61,470 nt of DNA from Mycobacterium sp. 1245805.9. Its GTDB lineage: Bacteria > Actinomycetota > Actinomycetes > Mycobacteriales > Mycobacteriaceae. Below the pieces are notes generated by a model. That model did no database searches. It was not told where the DNA came from and saw nothing but the letters and a program-made list of their open reading frames with translations. Made by a program: the position numbers and the translations under genes. Positions 21,305 through 29,606 of this stretch are shown one piece after another; positions within the stretch are counted from its first letter, which is position 1; each line of letters starts with the position of its first letter. The stretch is from assembly GCF_001672915.1 (NCBI RefSeq), contig NZ_LZKR01000085.1:1-61470 (forward strand), written 5' to 3'.

Positions 21305-21997
21305 ATGGACCTCGTCGATATCTCTAGGGGCGGTCTGGTCGATTACGTGGCGGCACAAATCAATCACTTCTTCCCCGACCACGTCGGGGACACCCGCGCG
21401 CTGGTCGAAAGCGCGATCGATGACACGCTCGACCGGCTCGACCTACCGGTGAGACTCAATCGGGTATGGCCCCCGGGCGGCTTTCGCTACCTTCACTCGA
21501 ACGAGTACGCGACGTTCCTTTATCTACTTTCGAACACGCTGTGGCGCCGGGGCGCCAGCGAAAACATCTGCAGCAAGGTCTTTTGCCTCAACAAGGCGCT
21601 CAACGCACTGGAGTGCTTCTACACCATTGAGTTACCGGAAATTTTTTGCATTGGTCACTCGACGGGCATCGTCCTGGCCCGGGCCAGCTACGGCAACTAC
21701 CTTGTTCTGCACCAGAACAGCACGGTGGGCCGCGCTGACCCCGAATCGCGGCCGGTGCTGTCCGAGGGGGTGGTGATGTTCCCCAACACGGCGATCATCG
21801 GAGACAGCCATATCGGCCCCCGGACGATCCTCGCGCAGGGCAATTCGATCATTGACGGCGACACACCTGGGGACTGTGTGGTCTTTTCGCGTGAGGGGCA
21901 GCTGGTGTTCAAGGCGCCCAAAACCGACTACCTGCTGAGGTTCTTCCGTTTGGAGGATGCTCGCGCGCCCGCGCTGACGAAGGTCTCGACCGACTGA
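21305..21997 (+). CDS. Left-handed beta-helix (serine acetyltransferase-like) protein
   Basis: The 230 residues have an all-helical N-terminal part and a C-terminal hexapeptide-repeat section (IGHSTGIVLARASYGNYLVLHQNSTVG, then VVMFPNTAIIGDSHIGPRTILAQGNSII) that resembles CysE-type acetyltransferases, including a CysE-like GHSTG. It is the only plus-strand gene of the island, divergent from the SDR and convergent with the C-methyltransferase (9-base gap). Composition is visibly lower in GC than the housekeeping genes. It may acylate a sugar of the pathway; a true serine acetyltransferase is less likely in this setting. Confidence 0.65.
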   Translation: MDLVDISRGGLVDYVAAQINHFFPDHVGDTRALVESAIDDTLDRLDLPVRLNRVWPPGGFRYLHSNEYATFLYLLSNTLWRRGASENICSKVFCLNKALNALECFYTIELPEIFCIGHSTGIVLARASYGNYLVLHQNSTVGRADPESRPVLSEGVVMFPNTAIIGDSHIGPRTILAQGNSIIDGDTPGDCVVFSREGQLVFKAPKTDYLLRFFRLEDARAPALTKVSTD

Positions 21998-22006
21998 CGC
22001 GGCGCC

Positions 22007-23230
22007 CTACAGCAAGCTCAACTGCGGCACTGCCGTGACGAGGGCTACTCCTTTGTCGACGAGGTCCTGCAACTGGGTCCGCACCTCGTGAGCGATGTTC
22101 CACGGCAGGATGAGCACGTAGTCGGGCGGAATTTCCCGCAGTGCTTCCGGCGAATAAATGGGAATGTGGCTGCCGGGCATGAATTTTCCTTGCTTGGACG
22201 CCGCCGCGTCACACACGTACGGCAGCAAATCCGGCCTGACGCCTGCGTAGTTCAACAACGTGTTGCCTTTCGCGGCCGCTCCGTATGCCGCCACGGACCG
22301 GCCGGCACGCTTCTGCTCGATCAGGAAGGCCAGGAGATCGACCTTCACCCGGTCGGCACGCTTCTGAAACTCGGTATACGTCGCCAGCCGGGTCACCCCG
22401 AACCGGTCCTCGCGCGCCAGTAGCGCATCGACGCGGGCCGTCGCAGCGATCGTCGCGTCGGCGCGGCAGCCGTAGACTCTCAGGCTACCGCCGTGGGTTG
22501 GCAGTTCTTCTACGTCCCACACACGCAGGCCGGCCCCGGAAAAGATGTCGGCCACCGTGGTGAGCGACAGGTAAGAGAAATGCTCATGGTAGATGGTGTC
22601 GAACTGGGTCTGCTCGATCAATGGCACAATATGTGGAAATTCCAGTGTTACAACGCCTTCGGGCTTCAGCGCGGCGGCCAACCCCCGGGTGAAGTCGTTG
22701 ACGTCGGGAACGTGGGCATACACGTTGTTGCCCAGGATCAGATCCGCGCTTTGTCCTTCACCGGACAGTCGCCGTCCGAAGGCTTCGTCAAAGAATTCCC
22801 GCACGACCGGAATTCCCAGGGCCTCGGCCGCTGCGGCCGTGCCCGCCGTCGGCTCGACCCCCAGGCAGGGGATGCCCGCTGCCACAAAGTTCTTCAGGAG
22901 GTAGCCATCGTTGGACGCCACTTCGATGACGAAGCTTTCGGGCCCGAGTAGCAGGCGATCGGTGATCATGCGCACATACCCGGCCGCGTGTTCGAGCCAA
23001 CTGCTCGAAGTGCTGGAGAAGTAGGCGTAGTCGGGGCTGAACAGCTCCTCGGCGCGGGCGTAGTCCTCGGTCTGCACCAACCAACACTGGTGGCACACCT
23101 TGACACGCAGCGGGTAATGCACCTCGGGGTTGCAGAGGTCGTCGGCCTGCAGGTAGGCGTTGGATGGGGGCGCAAAGCCCAGATCCACGAAGGTGTGCTC
23201 CAGGCGTGCACCACAGTGCCGGCATTTCAT
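22007..23230 (-). CDS. NovU/TylC3-type sugar C-methyltransferase
   Basis: The 407 residues show the three-part plan of nucleotide-sugar C-methyltransferases: an N-terminal zinc-binding part with Cys3, Cys6, Cys46 and Cys49 (KCRHCG, VCHQCW), a SAM domain (VIEVASNDGYLLKNF near 101-115, then YHEHFSYLSL with the candidate catalytic Tyr-His-Glu), and a C-terminal Rossmann-like part (AAYGAAAKGNTLLNY, KQGKFMPGSHIPI). Family members methylate C3 or C5 of 4-keto-6-deoxy sugars. ATG 23230 overlaps the epimerase stop by ATGA. It likely acts on the CDP-4-keto-6-deoxyhexose made by the upstream genes. Confidence 0.85.
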   Translation of the reverse strand: MKCRHCGARLEHTFVDLGFAPPSNAYLQADDLCNPEVHYPLRVKVCHQCWLVQTEDYARAEELFSPDYAYFSSTSSSWLEHAAGYVRMITDRLLLGPESFVIEVASNDGYLLKNFVAAGIPCLGVEPTAGTAAAAEALGIPVVREFFDEAFGRRLSGEGQSADLILGNNVYAHVPDVNDFTRGLAAALKPEGVVTLEFPHIVPLIEQTQFDTIYHEHFSYLSLTTVADIFSGAGLRVWDVEELPTHGGSLRVYGCRADATIAATARVDALLAREDRFGVTRLATYTEFQKRADRVKVDLLAFLIEQKRAGRSVAAYGAAAKGNTLLNYAGVRPDLLPYVCDAAASKQGKFMPGSHIPIYSPEALREIPPDYVLILPWNIAHEVRTQLQDLVDKGVALVTAVPQLSLL

Positions 23231-23778
23231 CCTGCGACTCCGACGAAGTCGGCATCCAGGAGGGGATGGGACAGATCGCGAAGCGAAAGGTCTTGCGGCG
23301 GCAGGGGCCAGGCGATGGCGAGCCTCGGGTCGTCGTAACGCAGGCCACCCTCCGACGGCGGGTGGTAGAACGCCGTGTGCAGGTACAACAACTCGCTGTC
23401 GGGCTCCAGGGCCTGGAAGCCGTGCGCGAATCCTTCTGGGATGACGAGCATCTGCGCATCGTCTTGTGCGAGTTCCTCGGCGTGCCACCGCAAGAAGGTG
23501 GGGGATCCCGTCCGCACGTCCACCGCAACATCCCAGACCCGGCCGCGAAGGCAGCGAATCATCTTCATTTCCGCATGCGGCGGGCGTTGGAAATGCATGC
23601 CACGGACGGCCCCGGCGTGGCTGGTTTTGGAGTGGTTGATCTGCGCGATCTGGCGGTGGTCCAGCAGGGGCTGAAGTTCCTGGGCGCAGAAGAGGCGGAG
23701 GAATGTGCCTCGCGCGTCGCGGTGGTGCACGGACCGCACCACCTTCAGGTCGGCGATCGGGGTGTCGAGGATGTTCAT
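23227..23778 (-). CDS. dTDP-4-dehydrorhamnose 3,5-epimerase-like protein
   Basis: A 183-residue RmlC-type cupin. The catalytic base His62 (RGMHFQRPPHAE), Lys72, His119 (PEGFAHGF) and the acid Tyr138 (FYHP) all stand where RmlC has them, so activity is expected. In this setting the substrate should be a CDP-4-keto-6-deoxy sugar rather than the dTDP sugar, giving an L-configured product. Start and stop overlap the neighbours by ATGA on both sides. It is distinct from the chromosomal rmlC needed for cell-wall rhamnose. Confidence 0.85.
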   Translation of the reverse strand: MNILDTPIADLKVVRSVHHRDARGTFLRLFCAQELQPLLDHRQIAQINHSKTSHAGAVRGMHFQRPPHAEMKMIRCLRGRVWDVAVDVRTGSPTFLRWHAEELAQDDAQMLVIPEGFAHGFQALEPDSELLYLHTAFYHPPSEGGLRYDDPRLAIAWPLPPQDLSLRDLSHPLLDADFVGVAG

Positions 23779-24863
23779 GCCTTCGCCCAAACTTGTCCGG
23801 ACGCAAGGGCATCGGCGACATAGGCGGCCAGGTCGTCGGCACTGCAAACGTCGCCGACGTCCAGCAATCGGCGATACCAGTTGGCCGTGTGGTGGATTGT
23901 TTTCTCCAGATCCCAAACGGGACGCCAGCCGAGCTGCATCCGCGCCTTGGCGCTGTCGAGGTGCAGCAGGCCCGCCTCGTGTGGCTGAGGACTCGATGTC
24001 ACTTGCCATCGAAGCTGTGGCCACGCGCCTGCAAGGTGGCCGAGCACCTGCTCGACCGTACGGTTTCCCGCTTCGTCGGGGCCGAAGTTCCACGCCTCGG
24101 CACAGGTGGTGTCGCGCGCCAGGAGCCGCTGACCCAAAAGCAGATACCCGCTGAGCAGGTCCAGGACATGCTGCCAGGGGCGGGTGGCCTGCGGCGAGCG
24201 AATGATCAGTTGCTCGCCGGCGGCGACCGACCGCGCCAGGTCGGGAACGAGTCGGTCCTCGGACCAGTCGCCACCGCCAATCACGTTGCCGCCCCGCGCG
24301 GTTGCGAGCAGCGGGGCCGACGGGTGTTGCAGCAACGCCGCCCGGTAGCTCGCGGCCACCAACTCGGCACCGGCCTTGGACGCGCTGTAGGGCTCGTGGC
24401 CCCCCAGCCGGTCTCTTTCCCGGTAGGCCCAAGGCCATTCGCGATTCTCATAACACTTGTCGCTCGTGACCGCCACCACGGCACGCACCTCCGGTGTGTG
24501 ACGAACGGCCTCGAGGACATGCACCGTCCCCATCACATTGGTGGCCCATGTGGTGACCGGCTCGCGGTAGGACCGGCGGACCAACGGCTGGGCGGCCAGG
24601 TGGAAAACCATCTCCGGCTTTTCCGCGGTGAACACCCTGCGGACCGCCGCTTCATCGCGAACGTCGACGCGATGATCCTTGAGGGATAGCTTCAGCAGGC
24701 CCCAATGGCTGGGATCGGTCGGCGGGTCCAGCGCGAGCCCTGTGACCTCGGCGCCCAGCGCCTGCAGCCACATACACAACCAACTGCCCTTAAATCCGGT
24801 ATGGCCGGTAACCAGCACTCGGCGCCCACGATAGGCGGCCCCAAAGGCGTTCAACGCCAGCAT
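23775..24863 (-). CDS. rfbG: CDP-glucose 4,6-dehydratase
   Basis: RfbG converts CDP-glucose to CDP-4-keto-6-deoxyglucose. The 362 residues contain [10 protein letters not shown] (residues 20-29; the GHTGFKG form is diagnostic for CDP-glucose dehydratases), [28 protein letters not shown] with catalytic Asp135-Lys136, Tyr159/Lys163 in [11 protein letters not shown], and [20 protein letters not shown] 24863 overlaps the rfbF stop by 13 bases; an in-frame GTG at 24869 and ATG at 24890 are alternatives. Confidence 0.92.
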   Translation of the reverse strand: MLALNAFGAAYRGRRVLVTGHTGFKGSWLCMWLQALGAEVTGLALDPPTDPSHWGLLKLSLKDHRVDVRDEAAVRRVFTAEKPEMVFHLAAQPLVRRSYREPVTTWATNVMGTVHVLEAVRHTPEVRAVVAVTSDKCYENREWPWAYRERDRLGGHEPYSASKAGAELVAASYRAALLQHPSAPLLATARGGNVIGGGDWSEDRLVPDLARSVAAGEQLIIRSPQATRPWQHVLDLLSGYLLLGQRLLARDTTCAEAWNFGPDEAGNRTVEQVLGHLAGAWPQLRWQVTSSPQPHEAGLLHLDSAKARMQLGWRPVWDLEKTIHHTANWYRRLLDVGDVCSADDLAAYVADALASGQVWAKA

Positions 24864-25624
24864 TTCCACGGCGCTTCGCCGGTACTCCATAGCTCCTCGA
24901 GCTGGTTCTTGTCCCGAAGCGTATCCATCGGCTGCCAGAAGCCGGAGTGGGCGAAGGCCATCAGTTGGCCGTCGGCGGCCAGCTTGGCCATGAGCTCGAT
25001 CTCGAACGAGGTCTGGTCGCCGTCGATGTAGTCGAGTACCGCGGGTGACAGAACGAAGAAGCCGCCGTTGATGAGACCGCCATCGCCAGGTGGCTTTTCG
25101 ACAAAGCGCGTGACCCGGTCGTCGGCGCACTCGATGGCCCCATAGCGCCCCGGCGGAATCACCGCCGTAACTGTGGCGTGACGCCCGTGCCGACGGTGGA
25201 AATCAATGCTCGCGCCGATGTTCACGTCGCTGAGCCCGTCACCGTAGGTAAAGCAGAACGCCTCCTCGTCACGGATGTGAGCCGCCACCCGCTTGAGGCG
25301 CCCGCCCGTCAGGGTCTCGTCTCCGGTATCGACCAGCGTGACGCGCCACGGTTCCGCGTGGTGCTCGTGCACTTCCATGCTGTTAGTCGACAAATCAAAA
25401 GTCACGTCCGACATGTGCAGGAAGTAATTGGCGAAATACTCCTTGATGACGTAACCCTTATAGCCGCAGCAAACGATGAACTCATGAATTCCGTGATGCG
25501 AATAGAGCTTCATGATATGCCAAAGGATCGGCCGACCGCCGATCTCGACCATCGGTTTGGGGCGGATGACGGTTTCCTCCCGCAAGCGGGTACCGAGGCC
25601 GCCCGCCAATAACACGGCCTTCAT
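24851..25624 (-). CDS. rfbF: Glucose-1-phosphate cytidylyltransferase
   Basis: RfbF makes CDP-glucose from CTP and glucose 1-phosphate. The 257 residues open with [38 protein letters not shown], the cytidylyltransferase form of the nucleotidyltransferase signature, and contain [14 protein letters not shown] (metal-binding Asp) and [19 protein letters not shown]. It is the first gene of the island's main operon. Codon use includes rare codons such as TTA near the start and AT-rich stretches unlike the flanks, suggesting acquisition. The promoter should lie in 25625-25901. Confidence 0.92.
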   Translation of the reverse strand: MKAVLLAGGLGTRLREETVIRPKPMVEIGGRPILWHIMKLYSHHGIHEFIVCCGYKGYVIKEYFANYFLHMSDVTFDLSTNSMEVHEHHAEPWRVTLVDTGDETLTGGRLKRVAAHIRDEEAFCFTYGDGLSDVNIGASIDFHRRHGRHATVTAVIPPGRYGAIECADDRVTRFVEKPPGDGGLINGGFFVLSPAVLDYIDGDQTSFEIELMAKLAADGQLMAFAHSGFWQPMDTLRDKNQLEELWSTGEAPWKCWR

Positions 25625-25901
25625 GAAAATCGACCTGTTTCGGGTCTTATCACTCTGAACACTTGCTCGACCAATCTCAGGCGATCACCGGGCGAGTCGG
25701 TTGCTGCCTCGGACACGGCCAGATCGTACTCGGCAACTAATGATCGCGGTGTGGGATCGGATCAGGACGCCGTGGATTGGATTGGATCCATTTAGCAAGT
25801 GTTGAAAAATTTAGACGCACAATTCTTTTCACAATGTGCAAGATGCTCGCGCCTCGGCACCCGGCCGGGCGCCGCGCGTCGACACGGTCTCGCCGTGACT
25901 C
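25625..25901. other. AT-richer intergenic region upstream of rfbF with a 10-base inverted repeat
   Basis: This 277-base gap marks the right edge of the island and is clearly poorer in GC than its surroundings. AACACTTGCT (25658-25667) and AGCAAGTGTT (25794-25803) are perfect inverted copies 126 bases apart. No transposase, tRNA or duplication was found. The region should hold the promoter of the rfbF operon; I could not place it with confidence. Confidence 0.5.
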
Positions 25902-26501
25902 TCAAGACGTCAGGCGCCCGGCGACGTCCACCACCCGGCGGGCCAGGTGGTCGAGGGCGTCGTCGATTGGCTCGTCGAATTCGTTGATGTTGTCGTGGGT
26001 CGACACCAGGCTCACCCCGTACGGGTTGCCGTCGACGAACTTGACCGGATCGGTGTAACCCGGCGGCACGATGATGCCGCCGAAATGCATCAGCGTGAAG
26101 TACAGCGAGATCAGCGTGGTCTCCTGGCCACCGTGCCGGGTGTTGGACGACGTGAAGGCCGCGTAGACCTTGTCGGCGAGCTTGCCTTCGGCCCACAGCC
26201 CGCCCAGCGAGTCCAGGAAGGCGCGCAATTGCGAGGCGGGCGAACCGAACCGGGTCGGCGAGCCGAAGATGACCGCGTCGGCCCACACGATGTCGTCGCC
26301 GGTGGCCGCCGGAAGGTCCTTGGTCGCTTGGTAGTTCGCGGTCCAGGCTGGGTTGTGCGCGAACGATTCCGCGTCGTGGGTTTCGGCGACGTGACGCACG
26401 CGCACTTCGGCGCCGGCCGACTCGGCGGCCGCGGCGACGCGGTTGGCCATCGCGGTGCCGTGACCGGTTGCCGAGTAGTAGATGATCGCGAGTTTTGTCA
26501 C
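25902..26501 (-). CDS. WrbA-like NAD(P)H:quinone oxidoreductase
   Basis: A 199-residue flavodoxin-fold protein of the type IV NAD(P)H:quinone oxidoreductase family. The FMN phosphate loop is YYSATGHGTAMANRVA at the N terminus; the WrbA-like middle is FGSPTRFGSPASQLRAFLDSLGGLWAEGKLADK and SSNTRHGGQETTL. It probably reduces quinones by two electrons in the cytosol. GTG 26501 overlaps the stop of the upstream FAD oxidoreductase by GTGA, so the two are a redox operon. Confidence 0.88.
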   Translation of the reverse strand: MTKLAIIYYSATGHGTAMANRVAAAAESAGAEVRVRHVAETHDAESFAHNPAWTANYQATKDLPAATGDDIVWADAVIFGSPTRFGSPASQLRAFLDSLGGLWAEGKLADKVYAAFTSSNTRHGGQETTLISLYFTLMHFGGIIVPPGYTDPVKFVDGNPYGVSLVSTHDNINEFDEPIDDALDHLARRVVDVAGRLTS

Positions 26502-27937
26502 GGTGTCAGCTTAGGCATGCCCAGGCCGAATTCACGGCGCAACAAGGCGCGTGCGGCGTAGTAGCCGGACATGCCGTGCACCCCGCCGCCGGGCGGGGTG
26601 GCCGCCGAGCACAGATACACCTTCGGAATCGGCGTGCTCCAAGGGTTTAGCCGCGGCGTGGGGCCGGCGATCGCGCGCCAGGCGGAATTTGCGCCCATTC
26701 CGATGTCGCCGCCGACGTAGTTGGCGTTGTGGACGGCCATCCTTGCGGCGGGCACCGCGCGGGACGCCACCACGATGTCGCGGAAGCCGGGTGCGAACCG
26801 CTCCACGATCCCGGTGACGGCCTCGGTGGCGTCGACGGTGGAACCGGACGGCACATGGACATACGTCCAGAACGGGCGGCGGCCCACGATGTCGATGCGG
26901 CCCGGGTCCGCGATGTGCGGCGACGCGGCCAGCACCATCGGCCACTGCGCGTGACGCCCGGCCGCGATGTCGGTCTCGGCCCGCGCCATCTGCTCGCGGG
27001 TGCCGCCCAGGTGCAGGGTCGGCGCCCGCCCCAGCCGCGCGTCGGCCCATGGGATGTCCTCGCTGAGCACGAAGTCGACCTTGGCGACGCCGGGGCCAAA
27101 CCTGTAGCGGCGCAACGCGTTGGCGTAGCGATCGGGAAGCGCGTCACCGTAGATCCGCAGCAGCGCCGTCGGCGCGGTGTCGAACGCGACTATTCCGTCG
27201 GGCGGCCGCGTGACCTCGGTGCCGGCGGTCAGCTCGCCGCCGTGCGCGCGCAGGTCGGCGATCAGCGCGTCGGTGATCGCCTGGCTGCCCCCGACCGGGA
27301 TGGGCCAGCCGACCGAATGCGCGAGCGTGGCCAGCATCAGCCCGGCGCCGGCGGCCGTCAACGACGGCATCCGCGAAATCACATGCGCGGCAACGCCGGT
27401 GAACAGGGCGCGCGCATCCACACCGTTTAGGAAGCCGACCAGCGACCCCCAGGCGGGGGTTCCCTGCGCCAGCATCCGCACGCCCAGGTGCAGCGCGGCC
27501 GGCAGCGACCGCGGCACCGATCGCTTGTCGCCGAGCAGCAATGCCACGACTGCGTCCGACTGCTCGACCAGCGGCCCGAGCAGTCGCCGCCACGACGCGC
27601 CGTGCTCCAGCTCCGCGCAGGTGCGCTCGAGATCTCGGTAGGCGATCACCGCCGGGCGGCCTGGCAGCGGGTTGGCGTAGGAAATCTCCGGGACCGCCAG
27701 TCGCACGCCGCGCGCGGGCAGGTCGAACGCCGCGAAGAATGGCGACGCCAGCGCCAGCGGGTGAACCGCCGAGCACACGTCGTGTAAGACTCCCGGAGAA
27801 TCTGGGTCGGGCGCGGTGCGGGCGCCGCCGCCGAAGGTCGGTTGGGCCTCGATGACCTGCACTTTCAGGCCCGCGCGGGCGCAGATCACGGCCGCGGTGA
27901 GCCCGTTGGGTCCGCTGCCGATGACGGTGACGTCCAC
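26498..27937 (-). CDS. Phytoene-desaturase-like FAD oxidoreductase (Rv2997-like)
   Basis: The 479 residues form a flavin amine-oxidase/CrtI-type dehydrogenase. The N-terminal dinucleotide site is VTVIGSGPNGLTAAVICARAGLKVQVIEA, and the C-terminal FAD loop is VYLCSAATPPGGGVHGMSGYYAAR. The natural substrate is unknown; no carotenoid genes are nearby. Length and place next to serA match Rv2997. It is divergent from serA with a 29-base spacer. Confidence 0.85.
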   Translation of the reverse strand: MDVTVIGSGPNGLTAAVICARAGLKVQVIEAQPTFGGGARTAPDPDSPGVLHDVCSAVHPLALASPFFAAFDLPARGVRLAVPEISYANPLPGRPAVIAYRDLERTCAELEHGASWRRLLGPLVEQSDAVVALLLGDKRSVPRSLPAALHLGVRMLAQGTPAWGSLVGFLNGVDARALFTGVAAHVISRMPSLTAAGAGLMLATLAHSVGWPIPVGGSQAITDALIADLRAHGGELTAGTEVTRPPDGIVAFDTAPTALLRIYGDALPDRYANALRRYRFGPGVAKVDFVLSEDIPWADARLGRAPTLHLGGTREQMARAETDIAAGRHAQWPMVLAASPHIADPGRIDIVGRRPFWTYVHVPSGSTVDATEAVTGIVERFAPGFRDIVVASRAVPAARMAVHNANYVGGDIGMGANSAWRAIAGPTPRLNPWSTPIPKVYLCSAATPPGGGVHGMSGYYAARALLRREFGLGMPKLTP

Positions 27938-27954
27938 CCGTCAATTACAGCCGA

Positions 27955-27960
27955 TAGGCT
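27955..27960 (+). promoter_or_regulatory. predicted -10 box of serA
   Basis: TAGGCT stands 6 nt before the serA GTG (27967), with no ribosome binding site. A leaderless transcript is likely. The 29-base gap to the divergent FAD oxidoreductase leaves room for little else. Confidence 0.4.
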
Positions 27961-27966
27961 GGCCGG

Positions 27967-29553
27967 GTGAATCTGCCTGTTGTACTGATTGCCGACAAAC
28001 TCGCCGAATCAACCGTCGCCGCCTTGGGGGACCAGGTCGAGGTGCGTTGGGTGGATGGCCCGGACCGGCCCAAGCTGCTGGCCGCCGTCCCCGAGGCCGA
28101 CGCGCTGCTGGTGCGATCGGCCACCACCGTCGACGCCGAGGTGCTCGCGGCCGCCCCCAAGCTGAAGATCGTGGCCCGCGCCGGGGTCGGTCTGGACAAC
28201 GTCGACGTCGACGCGGCGACCGCGCGGGGGGTGCTGGTGGTCAACGCGCCCACGTCGAACATCCACAGCGCCGCCGAACACGCGATGGCGCTGCTGTTGG
28301 CCGCGGCCCGCCAGATCGCGGCGGCGGATGCGACGCTGCGGGAGCACACCTGGAAGCGGTCGAAGTTCTCCGGCACCGAAATCTTCGGCAAGACGGTCGG
28401 TGTCGTCGGGCTGGGCCGCATCGGCCAGCTGTTCGCGCAACGGATCGCGGCGTTCGGCACGCACGTCGTCGCCTACGACCCGTACCTCGCGCCGGCCCGC
28501 GCCGCGCAGCTCGGCATCGAGCTGCTGTCCCTGGACGACCTGCTGGCCCGCGCCGACTTCATTTCGGTGCACCTGCCGAAGACGCCGGAGACGGCGGGCC
28601 TGATCGACAAGGAGGCGCTGGCGAAGACGAAGCCCGGCGTCATCATCGTCAACGCGGCGCGCGGCGGCCTGGTGGACGAGGCGGCGCTGGCCGACGCGGT
28701 GAACAGCGGGCACGTCCGCGCCGCCGGCCTCGACGTGTTCGCCACCGAACCGTGCACGGACAGCCCGCTTTTCGAGCTGCCGCAGGTGGTGGTGACACCG
28801 CACCTGGGGGCCTCCACCGCCGAGGCGCAGGATCGGGCCGGCACCGACGTCGCCGAAAGCGTGCGGCTGGCGCTGGCGGGGGAGTTCGTTCCCGACGCCG
28901 TCAACGTCGGCGGCGGCGTGGTCAGCGAGGAGGTGGCGCCCTGGCTGGACCTGGTGCGCAAGCTCGGGGTGCTGGCCGCCGCGCTGTCGGGCGAGGTGCC
29001 GGTGTCGTTGTCGGTGCAGGTCCGCGGCGAGCTCGCCTCCGAAGACGTTGAGGTGCTTAAGCTTTCGGCGCTGCGCGGCCTGTTCTCGGCGGTCATCGAC
29101 GAGCCGGTGACGTTCGTCAACGCGCCTTCGCTGGCGGCCGAGCGCGGCGTTTCCGCCGAGATCACCACCGCGTCCGAAAGCCCCAACCACCGCAGCGTCG
29201 TCGACGTGCGGGCGGTCGCCCACGACGGCTCGTGCGTGAACGTGGCGGGCACGCTGTCCGGGCCGCAGCTGGTGGAGAAGATCGTCCAGATCAACGGCCG
29301 CAACTTCGACCTGCGCGCCCAGGGCACCAACCTGGTGATCAACTACGCCGACCAGCCCGGGGCGTTGGGCAAGATCGGCACGCTGCTGGGCTCGGCCGGG
29401 GTGAACATCCAGGCGGCGCAGCTGTCCGAGGACGCCGAGGGGCCGGGCGCGACGATCCTGCTGCGGCTGGACCAGGATGTGCCGGGCGACGTGCGATCGG
29501 CGATCGCGGCGGCCGTCGACGCCAACAAACTCGAAGTGGTTGACCTGTCGTGA
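27967..29553 (+). CDS. serA: D-3-phosphoglycerate dehydrogenase
   Basis: SerA oxidises 3-phosphoglycerate with NAD+, the first step of serine synthesis. The 528 residues match the long mycobacterial type: substrate and Rossmann domains (VGVVGLGRIGQLFAQ, near residue 145; catalytic Arg in NAARGGLVDE and His in VTPHLGAST), an intervening ASB domain (about 320-450), and a C-terminal ACT domain (NLVINYADQPGALGKIGTLLG) that binds serine for feedback inhibition. A MIRU-like repeat separates it from leuB. Confidence 0.97.
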   Translation: MNLPVVLIADKLAESTVAALGDQVEVRWVDGPDRPKLLAAVPEADALLVRSATTVDAEVLAAAPKLKIVARAGVGLDNVDVDAATARGVLVVNAPTSNIHSAAEHAMALLLAAARQIAAADATLREHTWKRSKFSGTEIFGKTVGVVGLGRIGQLFAQRIAAFGTHVVAYDPYLAPARAAQLGIELLSLDDLLARADFISVHLPKTPETAGLIDKEALAKTKPGVIIVNAARGGLVDEAALADAVNSGHVRAAGLDVFATEPCTDSPLFELPQVVVTPHLGASTAEAQDRAGTDVAESVRLALAGEFVPDAVNVGGGVVSEEVAPWLDLVRKLGVLAAALSGEVPVSLSVQVRGELASEDVEVLKLSALRGLFSAVIDEPVTFVNAPSLAAERGVSAEITTASESPNHRSVVDVRAVAHDGSCVNVAGTLSGPQLVEKIVQINGRNFDLRAQGTNLVINYADQPGALGKIGTLLGSAGVNIQAAQLSEDAEGPGATILLRLDQDVPGDVRSAIAAAVDANKLEVVDLS

Positions 29554-29555
29554 AA

Positions 29556-29606
29556 CTCGCCGGCGACGATGCAGAGCGAAGCGATGAGGAGGAGCGGCGC
29601 CGATGA
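29556..29606 (+). repeat. MIRU-like dispersed repeat, short form
   Basis: The block 29558-29589 is identical at 31 of 32 bases to the complement of 60822-60853; both end with GAGCGGCGC and ATGA. This copy lacks a 27-base middle segment. It fills the serA-leuB spacer and supplies leuB with its GAGGAGGAGC ribosome binding site, the final ATGA holding the leuB start. The sequence fits my memory of mycobacterial interspersed repetitive units. Confidence 0.7.

Noticed and set aside
21305..21997. Annotation of the beta-helix protein as serine acetyltransferase CysE
   Set aside because: The N-terminal part does not match CysE, and the setting is a sugar island, so only the fold is claimed.
18550..25624. 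3-dehydrase RfbH and 3,6-dideoxyhexose (abequose, tyvelose type) synthesis
   Set aside because: No PLP/iron-sulfur dehydrase is encoded in the island, so a 3-deoxy sugar is not supported here.
18391..25901. Transposon, prophage or integrative element carrying the island
   Set aside because: No transposase, integrase, target duplication or tRNA junction was found in or beside it.
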